From NCBI RefSeq assembly GCF_009729015.1, contig NZ_CP045482.1:1360001-1424000 (forward strand): DNA of 64,000 nt, read 5' to 3'. This document shows positions 33,553 through 43,810 of this stretch, one piece after another. The notes under the pieces are model-generated. The model was not told the DNA's origin, made no database searches, and was given only the letters and a program-made list of their open reading frames with translations. Position 1 is the stretch's first letter. Every line of letters starts with the position of its first letter. This DNA comes from Acidianus ambivalens (GTDB lineage: Archaea > Thermoproteota > Thermoprotei_A > Sulfolobales > Sulfolobaceae). The position numbers were made by a program, and so were the translations under genes.

Positions 33553-33999
33553 ATGCACGAGTGGTCAGTTGCGGATGCGGTTATTAGAACAGTATTAAAC
33601 TGGGCCGACGATAAAAAAATAAAGGTAAAAAAGGTAGTGTTGGGGGTTCCTTCATTTTCTTTTCTAGATGTAGAAATCTTGAAAGAGGCATTTGATATGA
33701 TGAAAAAAGACTCCGTTTTAGATGAGGCAGAATTAGAAGTTAGATTTAAGGATCCTAAGTTTAAATGCAAAAACTGCGGTAAAGAGTTCTCTCTTAACGA
33801 CGTTAAGGATCAAATAGATAGCGTTAGGTCCGAATTTGGAGAAGAATACCCTATGCATTTCATGCCAGCGTTGGCTCCTTCCTTCATAAAATGCCCTTAT
33901 TGTGGTTCTCACGATATTGTACTTGAATCCCAAGATATGACAATTGACGAAATCCAGGTGGAGGAAAATGGAACCGTTAAGACAGTTAGCCAAGGATAA
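33553..33999 (+). CDS. hypA: Hydrogenase nickel-insertion protein HypA
   Basis: The 148-residue protein has MHEW at its start, where His2 binds nickel, and two zinc pairs: CKNC (Cys72, Cys75) and CPYC (Cys114, Cys117). The insert between them is longer than in bacterial HypA, as in archaeal forms. It delivers nickel to the hydrogenase large subunit with a HypB partner. The next gene, a MinD-type ATPase, starts inside its 3' end, so they are co-translated and probably form a complex. Confidence 0.92.
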   Translation: MHEWSVADAVIRTVLNWADDKKIKVKKVVLGVPSFSFLDVEILKEAFDMMKKDSVLDEAELEVRFKDPKFKCKNCGKEFSLNDVKDQIDSVRSEFGEEYPMHFMPALAPSFIKCPYCGSHDIVLESQDMTIDEIQVEENGTVKTVSQG

Positions 34000-34657
34000 A
34001 CTTTCTGGTAAAAGAGTATATGCAGTAATGAGCGCTAAGGGAGGAGTAGGTAAGAGCGTAATATCTTCATTGCTGGCATTAACTATAGGAAATACAACAT
34101 TAATCGATTTAGATATTCACACAATGGCAATACCTAAGCTTTTCGGACTAGAAGGCAAATTGCACGAAGTTACTAAGAATGGTATTGAGCCATTCGAAGT
34201 TAAAACTACGAAAATAGTAAGTTTAAGTGGAATAGTAAAAGATAATTACGTGATATTGCCGGGAGAAAATCAATCGTCTATAATGGAATCTTTAATAGCA
34301 TATTCGCATATTGATAGTAATACGGTGTTATTTGACCTATCACCAGGACTAGGAGATGAGATTTTAGTACTAGAAAGAATAACAGATTTTACTCCTATAG
34401 TTGTCACTACTCCTTCAAAGATTTCGAAAAGGGTCGTAGATTACTTGATAAGGTATTTGAGAGAAAGAGGTAAAGAACCTAAAATCTTAGTTAACTTAGC
34501 TTACATGGACTGCGACGGAAAAGTTGTAAAGCCTTTCGGAGAATATGAAGGTTTCGGACTTCCTATAGACCCTAACCTTGAAGATTACATAGGAAGAATT
34601 CAAGATTATGAGGGAATTGTAAAAGAAAAACTGAAGGAATTCGTTCAAAAGCTATAG
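33968..34657 (+). CDS. MinD/Mrp-type ATPase, probable archaeal HypB
   Basis: About 229 residues with a deviant Walker A SAKGGVGKSVIS near residue 20, IDLDIHTMA, and FDLSPGLGDE as Walker B. MinD-type ATPases replace GTPase HypB in some archaea (Thermococcus HypB pairs with HypA), and the overlap with hypA here supports that role. ATG 33968 follows GGTGGAGG within the hypA coding sequence; ATG 33944 is less likely. A Cys (LAYMDCDGK) may contact metal. Assignment as HypB is by context and family. Confidence 0.75.
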   Translation: MEPLRQLAKDKLSGKRVYAVMSAKGGVGKSVISSLLALTIGNTTLIDLDIHTMAIPKLFGLEGKLHEVTKNGIEPFEVKTTKIVSLSGIVKDNYVILPGENQSSIMESLIAYSHIDSNTVLFDLSPGLGDEILVLERITDFTPIVVTTPSKISKRVVDYLIRYLRERGKEPKILVNLAYMDCDGKVVKPFGEYEGFGLPIDPNLEDYIGRIQDYEGIVKEKLKEFVQKL

Positions 34658-34782
34658 TAGAACTCATTAAAGCTTTTTTGCTTAACTTATTGAATGCCTT
34701 ATAAGCATACCTCAGTTATTTTTAGAGAAACGTTAAATTTTCATCACATCAACTATGATTTATCTTGAGTCAGTAAGTTCTA

Positions 34783-35040
34783 AATCTCTGACTCCTCCTG
34801 ACTCACAGAGGCGAGGGTTCCCTCCTCATCGTTCCCACCATCGATTCGGGATTACATCGCAGTCGAGAGGGTCAGAGAGCCCCAGAGAGATCATCGCATA
34901 GCTCTAGTCCCTTAAGAGATACTAGTTGCTCCTCCCTCAGTCCCATTCAGCAAGAAGCGTCGTTAGTGTCACTGGAAAAATTTCGAAAAAAGAGATATTT
35001 AAATTATCATCATTCCCGCTCCTTCACGAGGCTTTCAATC
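34783..35040. repeat. About 258-bp tnpB-derived repeat (copy A)
   Basis: This copy and 47282-47540 match over most of their length, from TCTGACTCC to CGAGGCTTTCAATC. Read on the minus strand they contain a broken TnpB C-terminal sequence (GTEGGATSIS, then WGSLTLSTA) and a terminal hairpin. They look like deletion derivatives of IS200/IS605-type TnpB elements. This fills the gap between the HypB-like ATPase and the hydrogenase; no other gene is seen there. Confidence 0.6.
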
Positions 35041-35143
35041 CTTTGTAAAAAACAACAGATAAAGTACTTGTCAGCTATTCCTAATTCTAAATTTCATTCA
35101 ACACCATAGTAATCTTTATAATGTAACGCAATAAAATAGTATT

Positions 35144-35644
35144 ATGGACTACTGTACAGCACTTAAAGAAGTATTAAAACATAACATAATTTGGATAGAA
35201 GCTCAATCTTGTTCAGGAGAGACGGTGATGATATTGAGATCTGGTTGTGAAGGCTTAGAGGAGCTTTTCTTTCATTCTTCTCCAGTAAAGTTTGTCTCAC
35301 TAGTTTGCGAGGAAAAATCAGGGAAGGAAATATTGGAAAGAATACTGAATATGAACGATTTCATCCTAGTGGTTGAAGGAGCAATACCTACTAACGATTC
35401 CCTTTGCACATTCGGAGGATATCCTTGCACTCAAGTCATAAAACTTTTAGCTGAGAAGGCAAATAGCATAGTTGCAGTCGGCTCTTGTGCAGTAAATGGT
35501 GGAATACTTAGAGAAACTGGAAGCAAAGGAGTTAAAGAAATACTTACAGATAAGAAAGTTTTAGAAGTTCCAGGCTGTCCCGCATCGCCTCAAATGATAG
35601 TTGCAATGATTTATTCCGCCTTAGGTGAAAGGCATGGATCTTGA
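35144..35644 (+). CDS. [NiFe] hydrogenase small subunit, minimal cytosolic type
   Basis: The 166-residue protein contains only the proximal-cluster domain: QSCSGE (Cys23), VEGAIPTND, VGSCAVNGG (Cys115) and VPGCPASP (Cys145). There is no signal peptide and no medial or distal cluster region, so the enzyme is cytosolic or membrane-associated from inside. The usual CxxC at the first ligand site is C-S-G-E: Glu26 stands in for the second Cys. The large-subunit gene overlaps its end. Similar short forms are placed in Sulfolobales group 2 uptake enzymes, an inference here. Confidence 0.85.
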   Translation: MDYCTALKEVLKHNIIWIEAQSCSGETVMILRSGCEGLEELFFHSSPVKFVSLVCEEKSGKEILERILNMNDFILVVEGAIPTNDSLCTFGGYPCTQVIKLLAEKANSIVAVGSCAVNGGILRETGSKGVKEILTDKKVLEVPGCPASPQMIVAMIYSALGERHGS

Positions 35645-37163
35645 TCTAGATCCTATCAGTAGGATAGAAGGTCATTTAGGAGTTCACGTTAAAGTTGACA
35701 ATGGAGAATACGTTGATGCCAAAGTTGGAGTGTCAATGTACAGAGGGTTCGAGAATTTACTCAAAGGTAAAGATATCCATTTAGCCCCTAATATTGCAGG
35801 AAAAATTTGCGGAGTTTGCGGTGCAACACACGCTCTAGTTTCTACTGAAGCGCTAGAAATGGCTTCAGGAATTTACCCTTCTACTCAAGCTATAAAATAC
35901 AGAAATATAGCTTATTCCTTAGCCGATCTGATGTATAATAATATAACAGTAACCTTTCTGTTCCAAGCTATCGATTACTCGACTGAAATAGTTAGTAAAT
36001 ATACTCCGAGCGTTTATGATAAAGCTAAAGATACAAGTTGCGAGTTTAAAGATATTCACGGATATCCTAAGATTTCGTCAATTCTAGATAACTTATATTT
36101 TGGCAAGGAAATATATAGAACGGCTTTTCGTCTTCAGACCGCACTCAGGGATCTTGCAACAGCTATATGGTTAAGATATCCTCAACCTCTCAGCCTCAAG
36201 CCTGGATCTATAACTATTAGAGATCCGTCAGTAGCAGAGAAAGTCAAGAAATTTATGAAGGAAGATAAAAGTATAGAGAAACTTCTTTACATAATGGCGG
36301 ATCTAAGAGAATTCTTTACTGAATATAAGAAAATAGAAGACAACTATGTAACATACGGGCTTCTAGAGAGTGAAGAATATGATGCTGATTATGAGAAAAT
36401 GGACGAATGGTCCTCAAAAAGAGAGTTTCCACCGGCATTGATAATAAATGGCGAAATAGTTGAGGACAGACTTTCCAAGATTTTATTAGGAGTAAGAGTT
36501 TACGTAGATAATACTCCATATGATGAGTGGGATAGAGAATATGAAAAAGATGAACTTGGAAACGACATTGATAGAAGACATCCATGGAATAAGGAAACTA
36601 AACTCAGGGACAAAATAATAATAAATAATTTCGTTCCTACAGTAAGGCAGTATTACGATGGCAAGGAATACATGCCTACTACTGGAGATATAGCAAGACT
36701 TTATGCATACAGACTAAAGAAAGGCAAAATAAGAGCCTTAGGTTATAAGTGGGAACCTCGAGGTAATAACGTAATTGAAAGAACTTTCGCACGAATGTTC
36801 ACAGTTGCTTATTTGAAGGAGTATTTACAACAAGTGGAAATAGATAAATCTGACCTTAATCCAAGAAAGGGCAAAAGAGGGTATAAGTTAGCGGTAGGTG
36901 CCCACGATGCTCCAAGAGGTGCTAATGCCCATTGGCTGGTTACTGATGGAAATAAAATTCTTAGATATCAAATAATAACTCCTAGTGACAGAAATTTCAG
37001 TCCAAATGGCGGTCCAGTAGAAAGGTCAATAATAGGCCAAAAAGTTACTGAAATAGAAATTTCGGGCCTCGATGCTTTAAGAATTATAAGGAGTTTTGAT
37101 CCGTGCTCTGCTTGTGCGGTTCATCTAGAATATAAGAATAACACACTAAAACTTATACTTTGA
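35634..37163 (+). CDS. [NiFe] hydrogenase large subunit
   Basis: About 509 residues: DPISRIEGHLGVHV at the start, L1 motif ICGVCGATH (Cys59, Cys62, His66) and L2 motif DPCSACAVH (Cys491, Cys494) near the end, which bind the NiFe centre. Twelve residues follow the L2 His, enough for a protease-cleaved tail. An acidic insert (EDNYVTYGLLESEEYDAD region) lies near residue 245. ATG 35634 follows an AGGTGAAAGG sequence; GTG 35625 is possible. It probably oxidises H2 with its small subunit. Confidence 0.92.
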   Translation: MDLDLDPISRIEGHLGVHVKVDNGEYVDAKVGVSMYRGFENLLKGKDIHLAPNIAGKICGVCGATHALVSTEALEMASGIYPSTQAIKYRNIAYSLADLMYNNITVTFLFQAIDYSTEIVSKYTPSVYDKAKDTSCEFKDIHGYPKISSILDNLYFGKEIYRTAFRLQTALRDLATAIWLRYPQPLSLKPGSITIRDPSVAEKVKKFMKEDKSIEKLLYIMADLREFFTEYKKIEDNYVTYGLLESEEYDADYEKMDEWSSKREFPPALIINGEIVEDRLSKILLGVRVYVDNTPYDEWDREYEKDELGNDIDRRHPWNKETKLRDKIIINNFVPTVRQYYDGKEYMPTTGDIARLYAYRLKKGKIRALGYKWEPRGNNVIERTFARMFTVAYLKEYLQQVEIDKSDLNPRKGKRGYKLAVGAHDAPRGANAHWLVTDGNKILRYQIITPSDRNFSPNGGPVERSIIGQKVTEIEISGLDALRIIRSFDPCSACAVHLEYKNNTLKLIL

Positions 37164-37539
37164 AACCCTCTTCTAGAATTTTTAGTAATTCTTTTAAATC
37201 ATTTATAATACTTGATATACTAAGATATTTCTCGTCTCTTTTTATTATTTTGATTGTAGTATCAATTTGTACTATGCAAAACTTTCTTTGGTTCATGTCG
37301 AAATTCTTAGTGTTAGCTATTATTACACCAGTAAGCATAACGTTACCTATTAATGGAAGCACTGACGGTACCTTTATTAATTCCTTAGTTTTAGTATTAA
37401 TTTCAACATTTATTTGATAAGCCCATATAACCTCGTTCAACCTTACCTTAAGAGAAAGCCATCTCAAATAATTATCGTGCAAAATTTGAGACTTATCAGT
37501 ATTAAGAGAAGAAAAAGTTAAAGATTTTACGAAGTGAGT
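37153..37539 (-). pseudogene. 5'-truncated gene of unknown function, cut by an insertion sequence
   Basis: The frame continues upstream beyond a possible TTG start at 37482 into IS DNA at 37540, so the N-terminus has been lost. The host part reads HFVKSLTFSSLNTDKSQILH onward, ending EELKILEEGFKV-like acidic helix. It overlaps the hydrogenase large-subunit gene by 11 bases, converging. A fragment on the same strand, cut at the other end of the IS-bounded block (41678), may be its front half. The family is not recognised. Confidence 0.45.
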
Positions 37540-37670
37540 GTGTCCAACAATTTTTGTTTTTTGTATTTTAGTAGGGCGGTGAGGTTGTATTATTGAGGAA
37601 CCATGATTAGCGAGACCAAATTAAGGCACCTCACTGCCCTAATGTTAAGTTCTGTTTTTAGTTTTAAACC
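37538..37670 (+). mobile_element. Truncated end of an IS6-like insertion sequence
   Basis: 133 bases here match the complement of 41542-41674 nearly exactly, beginning with terminal GTGTGTCCAACAATTT. The rest of the element is missing. It is inverted relative to the full copy at 40992-41674, so the two define outward ends of a 4.1 kb block. Confidence 0.8.
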
Positions 37671-37906
37671 TAGACTTAGTTAAGAAATTGAAGGATTGGA
37701 ACTTATACTTAGTTTTTAACGGGAGCATCTACGGTCCTTTTCGCGCTAGTAAAATCAACGAACTTTACATCAGTAAGGAAAAATCGAAAACGCATTATTT
37801 GTAATTAATACAAACAATGGTTGCTTCTCTATAACTGAAAATCAAGGTGATTTGCCACTATCTTCTATCGGCGATATAGAGAATTTAGAGGTTATGCTTA
37901 ATGATT
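37671..37906 (+). pseudogene. C-terminal remnant of a gene coupled to an ABC-2-type permease (probable ATPase)
   Basis: Two frames continue each other: WNLYLVFNGSIYGPFRASKI then, after a one-base shift near 37800, INTNNGCFSITENQGDLPL and a stop overlapping the ATG of the next gene (ATGATTAG). The position before an ABC-2-type permease suggests an ABC ATPase tail, but no Walker motif survives. It was cut by the adjacent IS end at 37670. Confidence 0.4.
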
Positions 37907-38683
37907 AGAAAAATTGTAATAAGTATTCTAACTTCAAAACCCATTTGGATATGGGGGTTACCTTTCAGTATCTTATGGCTAATATTGGGCGTTTTCGTCT
38001 TCTCTCAAGGAATTCCTAAGGAATTTTATTTATATTACGCTGGAGTAATAGTAAGCGCGCTAATAGTATGGGTTTACACTAATCTTATCTCGAATTTAAG
38101 TAATAATTTCATTTTATCATCAGCTTCCTTATACTATGCCTTCAAATTTACCAAACTGACACCTAAAAAGTATTTATTATATTACGTTGCATCAATATCT
38201 ATAATAACGTTAATAATAAGTGGAATAATGTTAGTCTTAGCCACACTTCTCTTTACTATGAGATTTAACACGTTAATATTCCCTAATAATATTTTAGGTT
38301 TTCTAGGAATAATAGTCCTTTCATCAATTTTCATTATATTATTCTCAGTATTATTAGCCTTAGTCATTCCCCCTAAATACCTTCAACTTTCATCACTCAT
38401 TCCCCAATTATTATATTTTGCCTTAGTGTTAGGACAGATTTTCGTTGGTTATCCCTATTTAATTACTTACACTTCTCCATTTAATGATATGCAATTACTT
38501 TTATTCCAAGAATATACTGGTTATAATCTACCTCTCAGTTTCGTAAACCCCTTCCAACAATTCCTAAATCCTGACTATCTGTTAGTATCCTTATTCTCAT
38601 GGGATTCCGTACTCTATTTCCTTGACGTCGTATTTCTAGGTAAAATTAAGCCAAGAAATATCGAGGAGGCTAGACAATTCTAA
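37901..38683 (+). CDS. ABC-2-type permease-like membrane protein
   Basis: The 260-residue protein has six to seven membrane helices with short loops (SLYYAFKFTKLTPKKYLLYY between helices 2 and 3, like the ABC-2 coupling region). It starts at the last bases of a truncated upstream gene, as permeases do after their ATPase. The ATPase is lost, so this may be non-functional. It lies within an IS-bounded block. Confidence 0.5.
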   Translation: MIRKIVISILTSKPIWIWGLPFSILWLILGVFVFSQGIPKEFYLYYAGVIVSALIVWVYTNLISNLSNNFILSSASLYYAFKFTKLTPKKYLLYYVASISIITLIISGIMLVLATLLFTMRFNTLIFPNNILGFLGIIVLSSIFIILFSVLLALVIPPKYLQLSSLIPQLLYFALVLGQIFVGYPYLITYTSPFNDMQLLLFQEYTGYNLPLSFVNPFQQFLNPDYLLVSLFSWDSVLYFLDVVFLGKIKPRNIEEARQF

Positions 38684-38710
38684 ATATTAGATCTTAATAA
38701 AAATACACAT

Positions 38711-39415
38711 ATGAATAAGCAGGAAATAAGGGAAAGGATATGGAGATTATTGGAAGAGACTAACATAGCCTCCTTTCCTAGACCAGTTTACGGTAGGATA
38801 CCAAACTTTAAAGGAGCTGAAATAGCTGCGGAAAAATTAGCATCATTACCAGAATTTAAAAAGCTGAAGTAGTTAAAGTAACCCCTGATTCACCTCAAAG
38901 AAAAGTGAGAAAATTAGTTTTAAGAGAATGGAAAAAACTATTAGTTCCTACGCCTAGGCTAAAAGGTGAATTTTTCTTATTATATTAACGTTGACCCAAA
39001 ACTAGCTTCAGCAATCTCTGGCTTTACTAAATTTGGTAAGAGAATAAGTTACAAGGAAATACCAGAAGTTGACTTAGTAGTTGTGGGATCAGTTGCAGTA
39101 ACTAGAAAAGGGGATAGAGTAGGAAAAGGAGAGGGATATAGTGAATTAGAGTATGCAATACTGAGAGAGTTAGGGAAGGTAAATGAGAAAACACCTATAG
39201 CTACTACTGTACATAGTATTCAAATTGTTGACTTCATACCTTACGAGATTTACGATGTGCCCGTTGGCATTATCGCGACGGAAAAAGAGATAATAAGAAC
39301 AAATACTACTAGAGAGAAGCCTAAGGGCTTATATCTATCCTATTTAAGTAGAGAAAAGATAGAAGATACTCCGTATCTAAAATATTACTTGATGGAGACT
39401 AAAAGGATAGTGTAA
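38711..39415 (+). pseudogene. 5-formyltetrahydrofolate cyclo-ligase-like gene, two frameshifts
   Basis: Three frames in order give one protein: MNKQEIRERIWRLLEE..., then AEVVKVTPDSPQRKVRK..., then VDPKLASAISGFTKFGKRI and GDRVGKGEGYSELEYAIL, the signature of the MTHFS family. The shifts lie at an A5 run near 38860 and a T5 run near 38973. As read, no full enzyme can be made. Homopolymer positions allow either real decay or sequencing error. Confidence 0.7.
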
Positions 39416-39544
39416 GGTATATGATTTTGTAATTAAGGGAATAATTTTAAATCATCTAAAAAATTGTTATAACTTTTAATGTTTCTAATATTATTATTTT
39501 TATTAAGAATTATACTTGAAGAAGATAATATCTTAAAAAAGATT

Positions 39545-40951
39545 TTACAAATGTTTAACGCTGTTCTTCCTTAATATCCCGTAAAATGCACCTATAATCA
39601 TCCACACTACGAAAGTTAATACACCTATTAAAACATATGGGTTAATAGAAGTAGTTACTATGTTAGCAAAAATTACAAAGCCGATAATAGCGTTTATTAT
39701 AACTGTGAGTATTATATTCCATAATTTTAGGTCACTATTTCTTTTTAATATAAACAATAAGCTTATATTAGCAGTAAATAATGCAATGAGAAATCCAAAC
39801 GTTGTAGTTATACCCACCGCGAGAAATACGTTAGCAGGTCCCAAAAAGTCAGAGAATACTAAAGTGTAAACTAATGAAAAGATTAAGGAAAATAACACAG
39901 CAATATGAGGCGTCCTATTCTTATCATGAATACCTTCAAGCCTTTTATCTAATACGCCATCTCTAGCCATTGCGAAAACCACTCTAGATACTGTATTAAA
40001 GAATGTTACAGAATCAGTTAATCCGCTATTTATTAGTAAAACAGTAAGTATTAACGCTAGTGCCAAACCGCCATATTTCATTCCCAAAACTATACCAGGT
40101 ACTAAGTTAGTAAAGAATGTTGACATATTATTAACTCCCCAACCTACTGTAAAAGCTTCACTCGCTAGCAAATACGTTATTCCAACTAGTAAAACACTGG
40201 TGAAGACTCCCTTAGATATGGTATTCTTAGGATCTACCGCCTCTTCTCCGAGAACTGAAGTAGTCTCATAGCCTGCAAAAGCTAAGAATACAAAAGCCAT
40301 ACCTACTCCGACGTTAAATACCGCAGGAGGCGGAGCATAGGCTAAGGTAAAGGTTTTAGGATCAGGAGGCACTTTAGTGAGAATTAATACAGAAGTACCT
40401 ATTATGAAAAGTATTTCAATGATGCTCATAGTTAAGGTAAATTTCAATGATGGTCTTATTCCTAAATAAGATAAAATTCCTCCAAATAAAGCTACAATTA
40501 TCACTATTGGAGCCCATATCCAATTTGGCGTATTAACACCCAATACTTGCAAAGCTGCTGGGAGAAACACACCTACAGAAAGGTAAATAAAAACTAGTGC
40601 TGTTAAAGCGTAAAGTACATAAGCCCATCCTATAAAGTACCCTACCCATTTTCCTAGTCCTTCAGATATAAATGCGTAAATACCACCCGCACTCTGAACG
40701 TATCTACTAGTTATTGATAATCTTGTAGCGTCTAGGAGAACTGCAAGCGTTGCTAAAATAACCGCTAATGGTAATGAAGCATATGCATAAGCTGCCGCTC
40801 CAGTTAATGTAACTAAACTTGCCATTGCTGGAGCAGCACCCCCAACTCCTTGAGCTACAACTTCTCTATAATGTACTGAATTACGAGCTAGCCCTTTTTT
40901 ACTTGAATTATCGAAGGGAAAGTCAGAAGGTTTCTGACTCATGAGACTCAT
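39545..40951 (-). CDS. APC-family amino acid permease
   Basis: The 468-residue protein has twelve membrane helices. The first helix region AQGVGGAAPAMASLVTLTGA corresponds to the APC substrate-contact helix, followed by SAGGIYAFISEGLGKWVGYF, and AFAGYETTSVLGEEAVDPKN near residue 225, which are clear family markers. It imports an amino acid or polyamine with H+ or Na+. It is intact, the only intact cargo besides the ABC-2 permease in the IS-bounded block. Confidence 0.85.
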   Translation of the reverse strand: MSLMSQKPSDFPFDNSSKKGLARNSVHYREVVAQGVGGAAPAMASLVTLTGAAAYAYASLPLAVILATLAVLLDATRLSITSRYVQSAGGIYAFISEGLGKWVGYFIGWAYVLYALTALVFIYLSVGVFLPAALQVLGVNTPNWIWAPIVIIVALFGGILSYLGIRPSLKFTLTMSIIEILFIIGTSVLILTKVPPDPKTFTLAYAPPPAVFNVGVGMAFVFLAFAGYETTSVLGEEAVDPKNTISKGVFTSVLLVGITYLLASEAFTVGWGVNNMSTFFTNLVPGIVLGMKYGGLALALILTVLLINSGLTDSVTFFNTVSRVVFAMARDGVLDKRLEGIHDKNRTPHIAVLFSLIFSLVYTLVFSDFLGPANVFLAVGITTTFGFLIALFTANISLLFILKRNSDLKLWNIILTVIINAIIGFVIFANIVTTSINPYVLIGVLTFVVWMIIGAFYGILRKNSVKHL

Positions 40952-40991
40952 CTTCCTATAATATTTTTAAAATTATCTATTATGAATTTAA

Positions 40992-41674
40992 GTGTGTCCA
41001 ACAATTTCATTCACCTTGTTGTAAGTATAAGGTGAAGAACGCCTTAACCCACCTCAGTATTGTAACCTTACTGGCATTGTGTGGGAAGTGTTTGTCCATA
41101 CTTGCAAGCCTTAACTTTAAACTTCTGAACACTTGTTCAACTAGGTTTCCCTTGCCAAAAGTCTCGTGCTCATGATTAACGCCGAGTGTTGAAAGTATAT
41201 CAAGGTCCGCCGTCGTGAAGTATCTCCCTAACCTCACTCTTATTCCACCACCCTCCAGTAAGAGTATAACATCTAACCCGCTCCTAGTTTCTAAAAGCCT
41301 AACCACTTTCCCCGTGTTCAAATCCCTCACAACCCACAACCAGTAAACCGTTAACCACTCTAATCCTAGTCTCGTCAACTGCTACACGAGGGGGAGAAGA
41401 GTAATTAACTAACTTCCTCCAATAATACTGGACAGTTTTTCTAGAACTGAAACAAGGCTTCAACCCTCCTCAAAGAAAGACCCAAGTAGCAGGCTGATAA
41501 TGCTTTAGCAACCTCATCAATAGTGTGAAAACGTGGAGAAAGGTTTAAAACTAAAAACAGAACTTAACATTAGGGCAGTGAGGTGCCTTAATTTGGTCTC
41601 GCTAATCATGGTTCCTCAATAATACAACCTCACCGCCCTACTAAAATACAAAAAACAAAAATTGTTGGACACAC
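40992..41674 (-). mobile_element. IS6-like insertion sequence (683 bp, transposase decayed)
   Basis: The element is bounded by inverted GTGTGTCCAACAATTT ends at 40992 and 41674. Its transposase frame on the minus strand is broken several times. No flanking direct repeat is seen (GAATTTAA against TCATATAT). A truncated inverted copy lies at 37538-37670. Confidence 0.75.
41007..41609 (-). pseudogene. Broken DDE transposase (IS6-like)
   Basis: The start (MISETKLRHLTALMLSSVFS) runs into stops; in other frames follow FHTIDEVAKALSACYLG and, at 41007-41378, a DDE-type end with VVRDLNTGKVVRLLETRS, GVNHEHETFGKGNLVEQ and FRSLKLRL, typical of the IS6 family. At least two frameshifts prevent a full protein. 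Confidence 0.7.
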
Positions 41675-41677
41675 TCA

Positions 41678-41984
41678 TATATGGAAACCAATATATATAA
41701 GGGTGTTTGGTATGACTTTCTATTATTTCTAGTGATACTGCAATTCTCGATAATATTTCACTATTATGATTAATAATACCTACAGCTCGTGTAAATGCAG
41801 AAACGTGAGACTGACTACAAGTAGCTAGAACTCTTGGTATAATATCTTGGAGTTCTTTAACTTTCTTATTTATAAATGCTTTTTCGAATCCTCTTAATTT
41901 ATTCCCAGAAGATAGAGCAGATACAACAACGTTATTTTCGATATATACTTTCAAACTAATAGCTTCAAGATCTAATGGATTCAT
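41678..41984 (-). pseudogene. Hydrogenase large-subunit-like protein, N-terminal fragment cut by IS
   Basis: About 102 residues survive: SLKVYIENNVVVSALSSGNK, LRGFEKAFINKKVKELQDII and RVLATCSQSHVSAFTRAVGI. This mirrors the N-terminus of a NiFe large subunit (RGFE..., RICGVCxxxH) but the first Cys of the L1 motif is missing (ATCSQSH), as in HupK/HoxV-like scaffold paralogs. The IS begins at 41674 and removes the rest. It is divergent to hypC and next to the maturation genes, which supports a maturation role. Confidence 0.5.
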
Positions 41985-42260
41985 TAAATAATTTTTGTAA
42001 TCTTTCTTTTTAATGCTATCTAGTTAAATCTATATATAAACAATACTTTTAAACGTTGCCAATAATTCTTAATTATGTGCTTAAGTTTTCCAGCAAAAGT
42101 CATTGACGTTCAAGATAGCATAGTTTTCGTAGACTACGGTAATGGAATAATAGAACCAGTATTAGCTAATGGTTTTGAGGACCTTAAACCAGGGGATTAC
42201 GTAATAGTTAGTTATGGCATGATATATGAAAAAATTTCAAAAGAAGAGTTCGATGAAATT

Positions 42261-43599
<1,339 letters not shown>

Positions 43600-43791
43600 A
43601 AGGTAATCCAAATTAATAATGAAGGTTCTGCAATAGTTGACTTTAACGGAATAAGAAGGGAAGTTGAGCTTGGCCTAGTAAACGCCAAAATAGGAGACTA
43701 TGTCTTAGTACATGCAGGTTATGCTATAAAGGTTATAAATGAAGAAGACGTTAAAGATGAGCTGAAGAACTTCATAAAATCATTAAAATAG
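43600..43791 (+). pseudogene. Second hypC, missing its start
   Basis: The frame from 43600 reads KVIQINNEGSAIVDFNGI, then REVELGLVNAKIGDYVLVHAGYAI and an acidic end. It is a HypC from its first strand on, but the MC...P start is missing because the TnpB element borders it. It is followed by hypF after 19 bases. Without Cys2 it should be inactive, and no start codon remains near the junction. Confidence 0.75.
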
Positions 43792-43810
43792 GCAATGAGA
43801 GACTACTATT

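Noticed and set aside
33944..34657. Classical GTPase HypB for the gene after hypA
   Set aside because: It lacks a His-rich start and GTPase motifs; its deviant Walker A is of the MinD/Mrp type.
34983..35040. Possible C/D-box sRNA, from ATGATGA and CTGA on the minus strand of the tnpB-derived repeat
   Set aside because: The box spacing is far too long for archaeal C/D sRNAs, and the same bases are explained by the repeat's tnpB origin.
35030..35045. CTTTCAATC resembling part of a Sulfolobales CRISPR repeat
   Set aside because: It occurs singly at the repeat border, with no second unit or spacers; no CRISPR array is present in the window.
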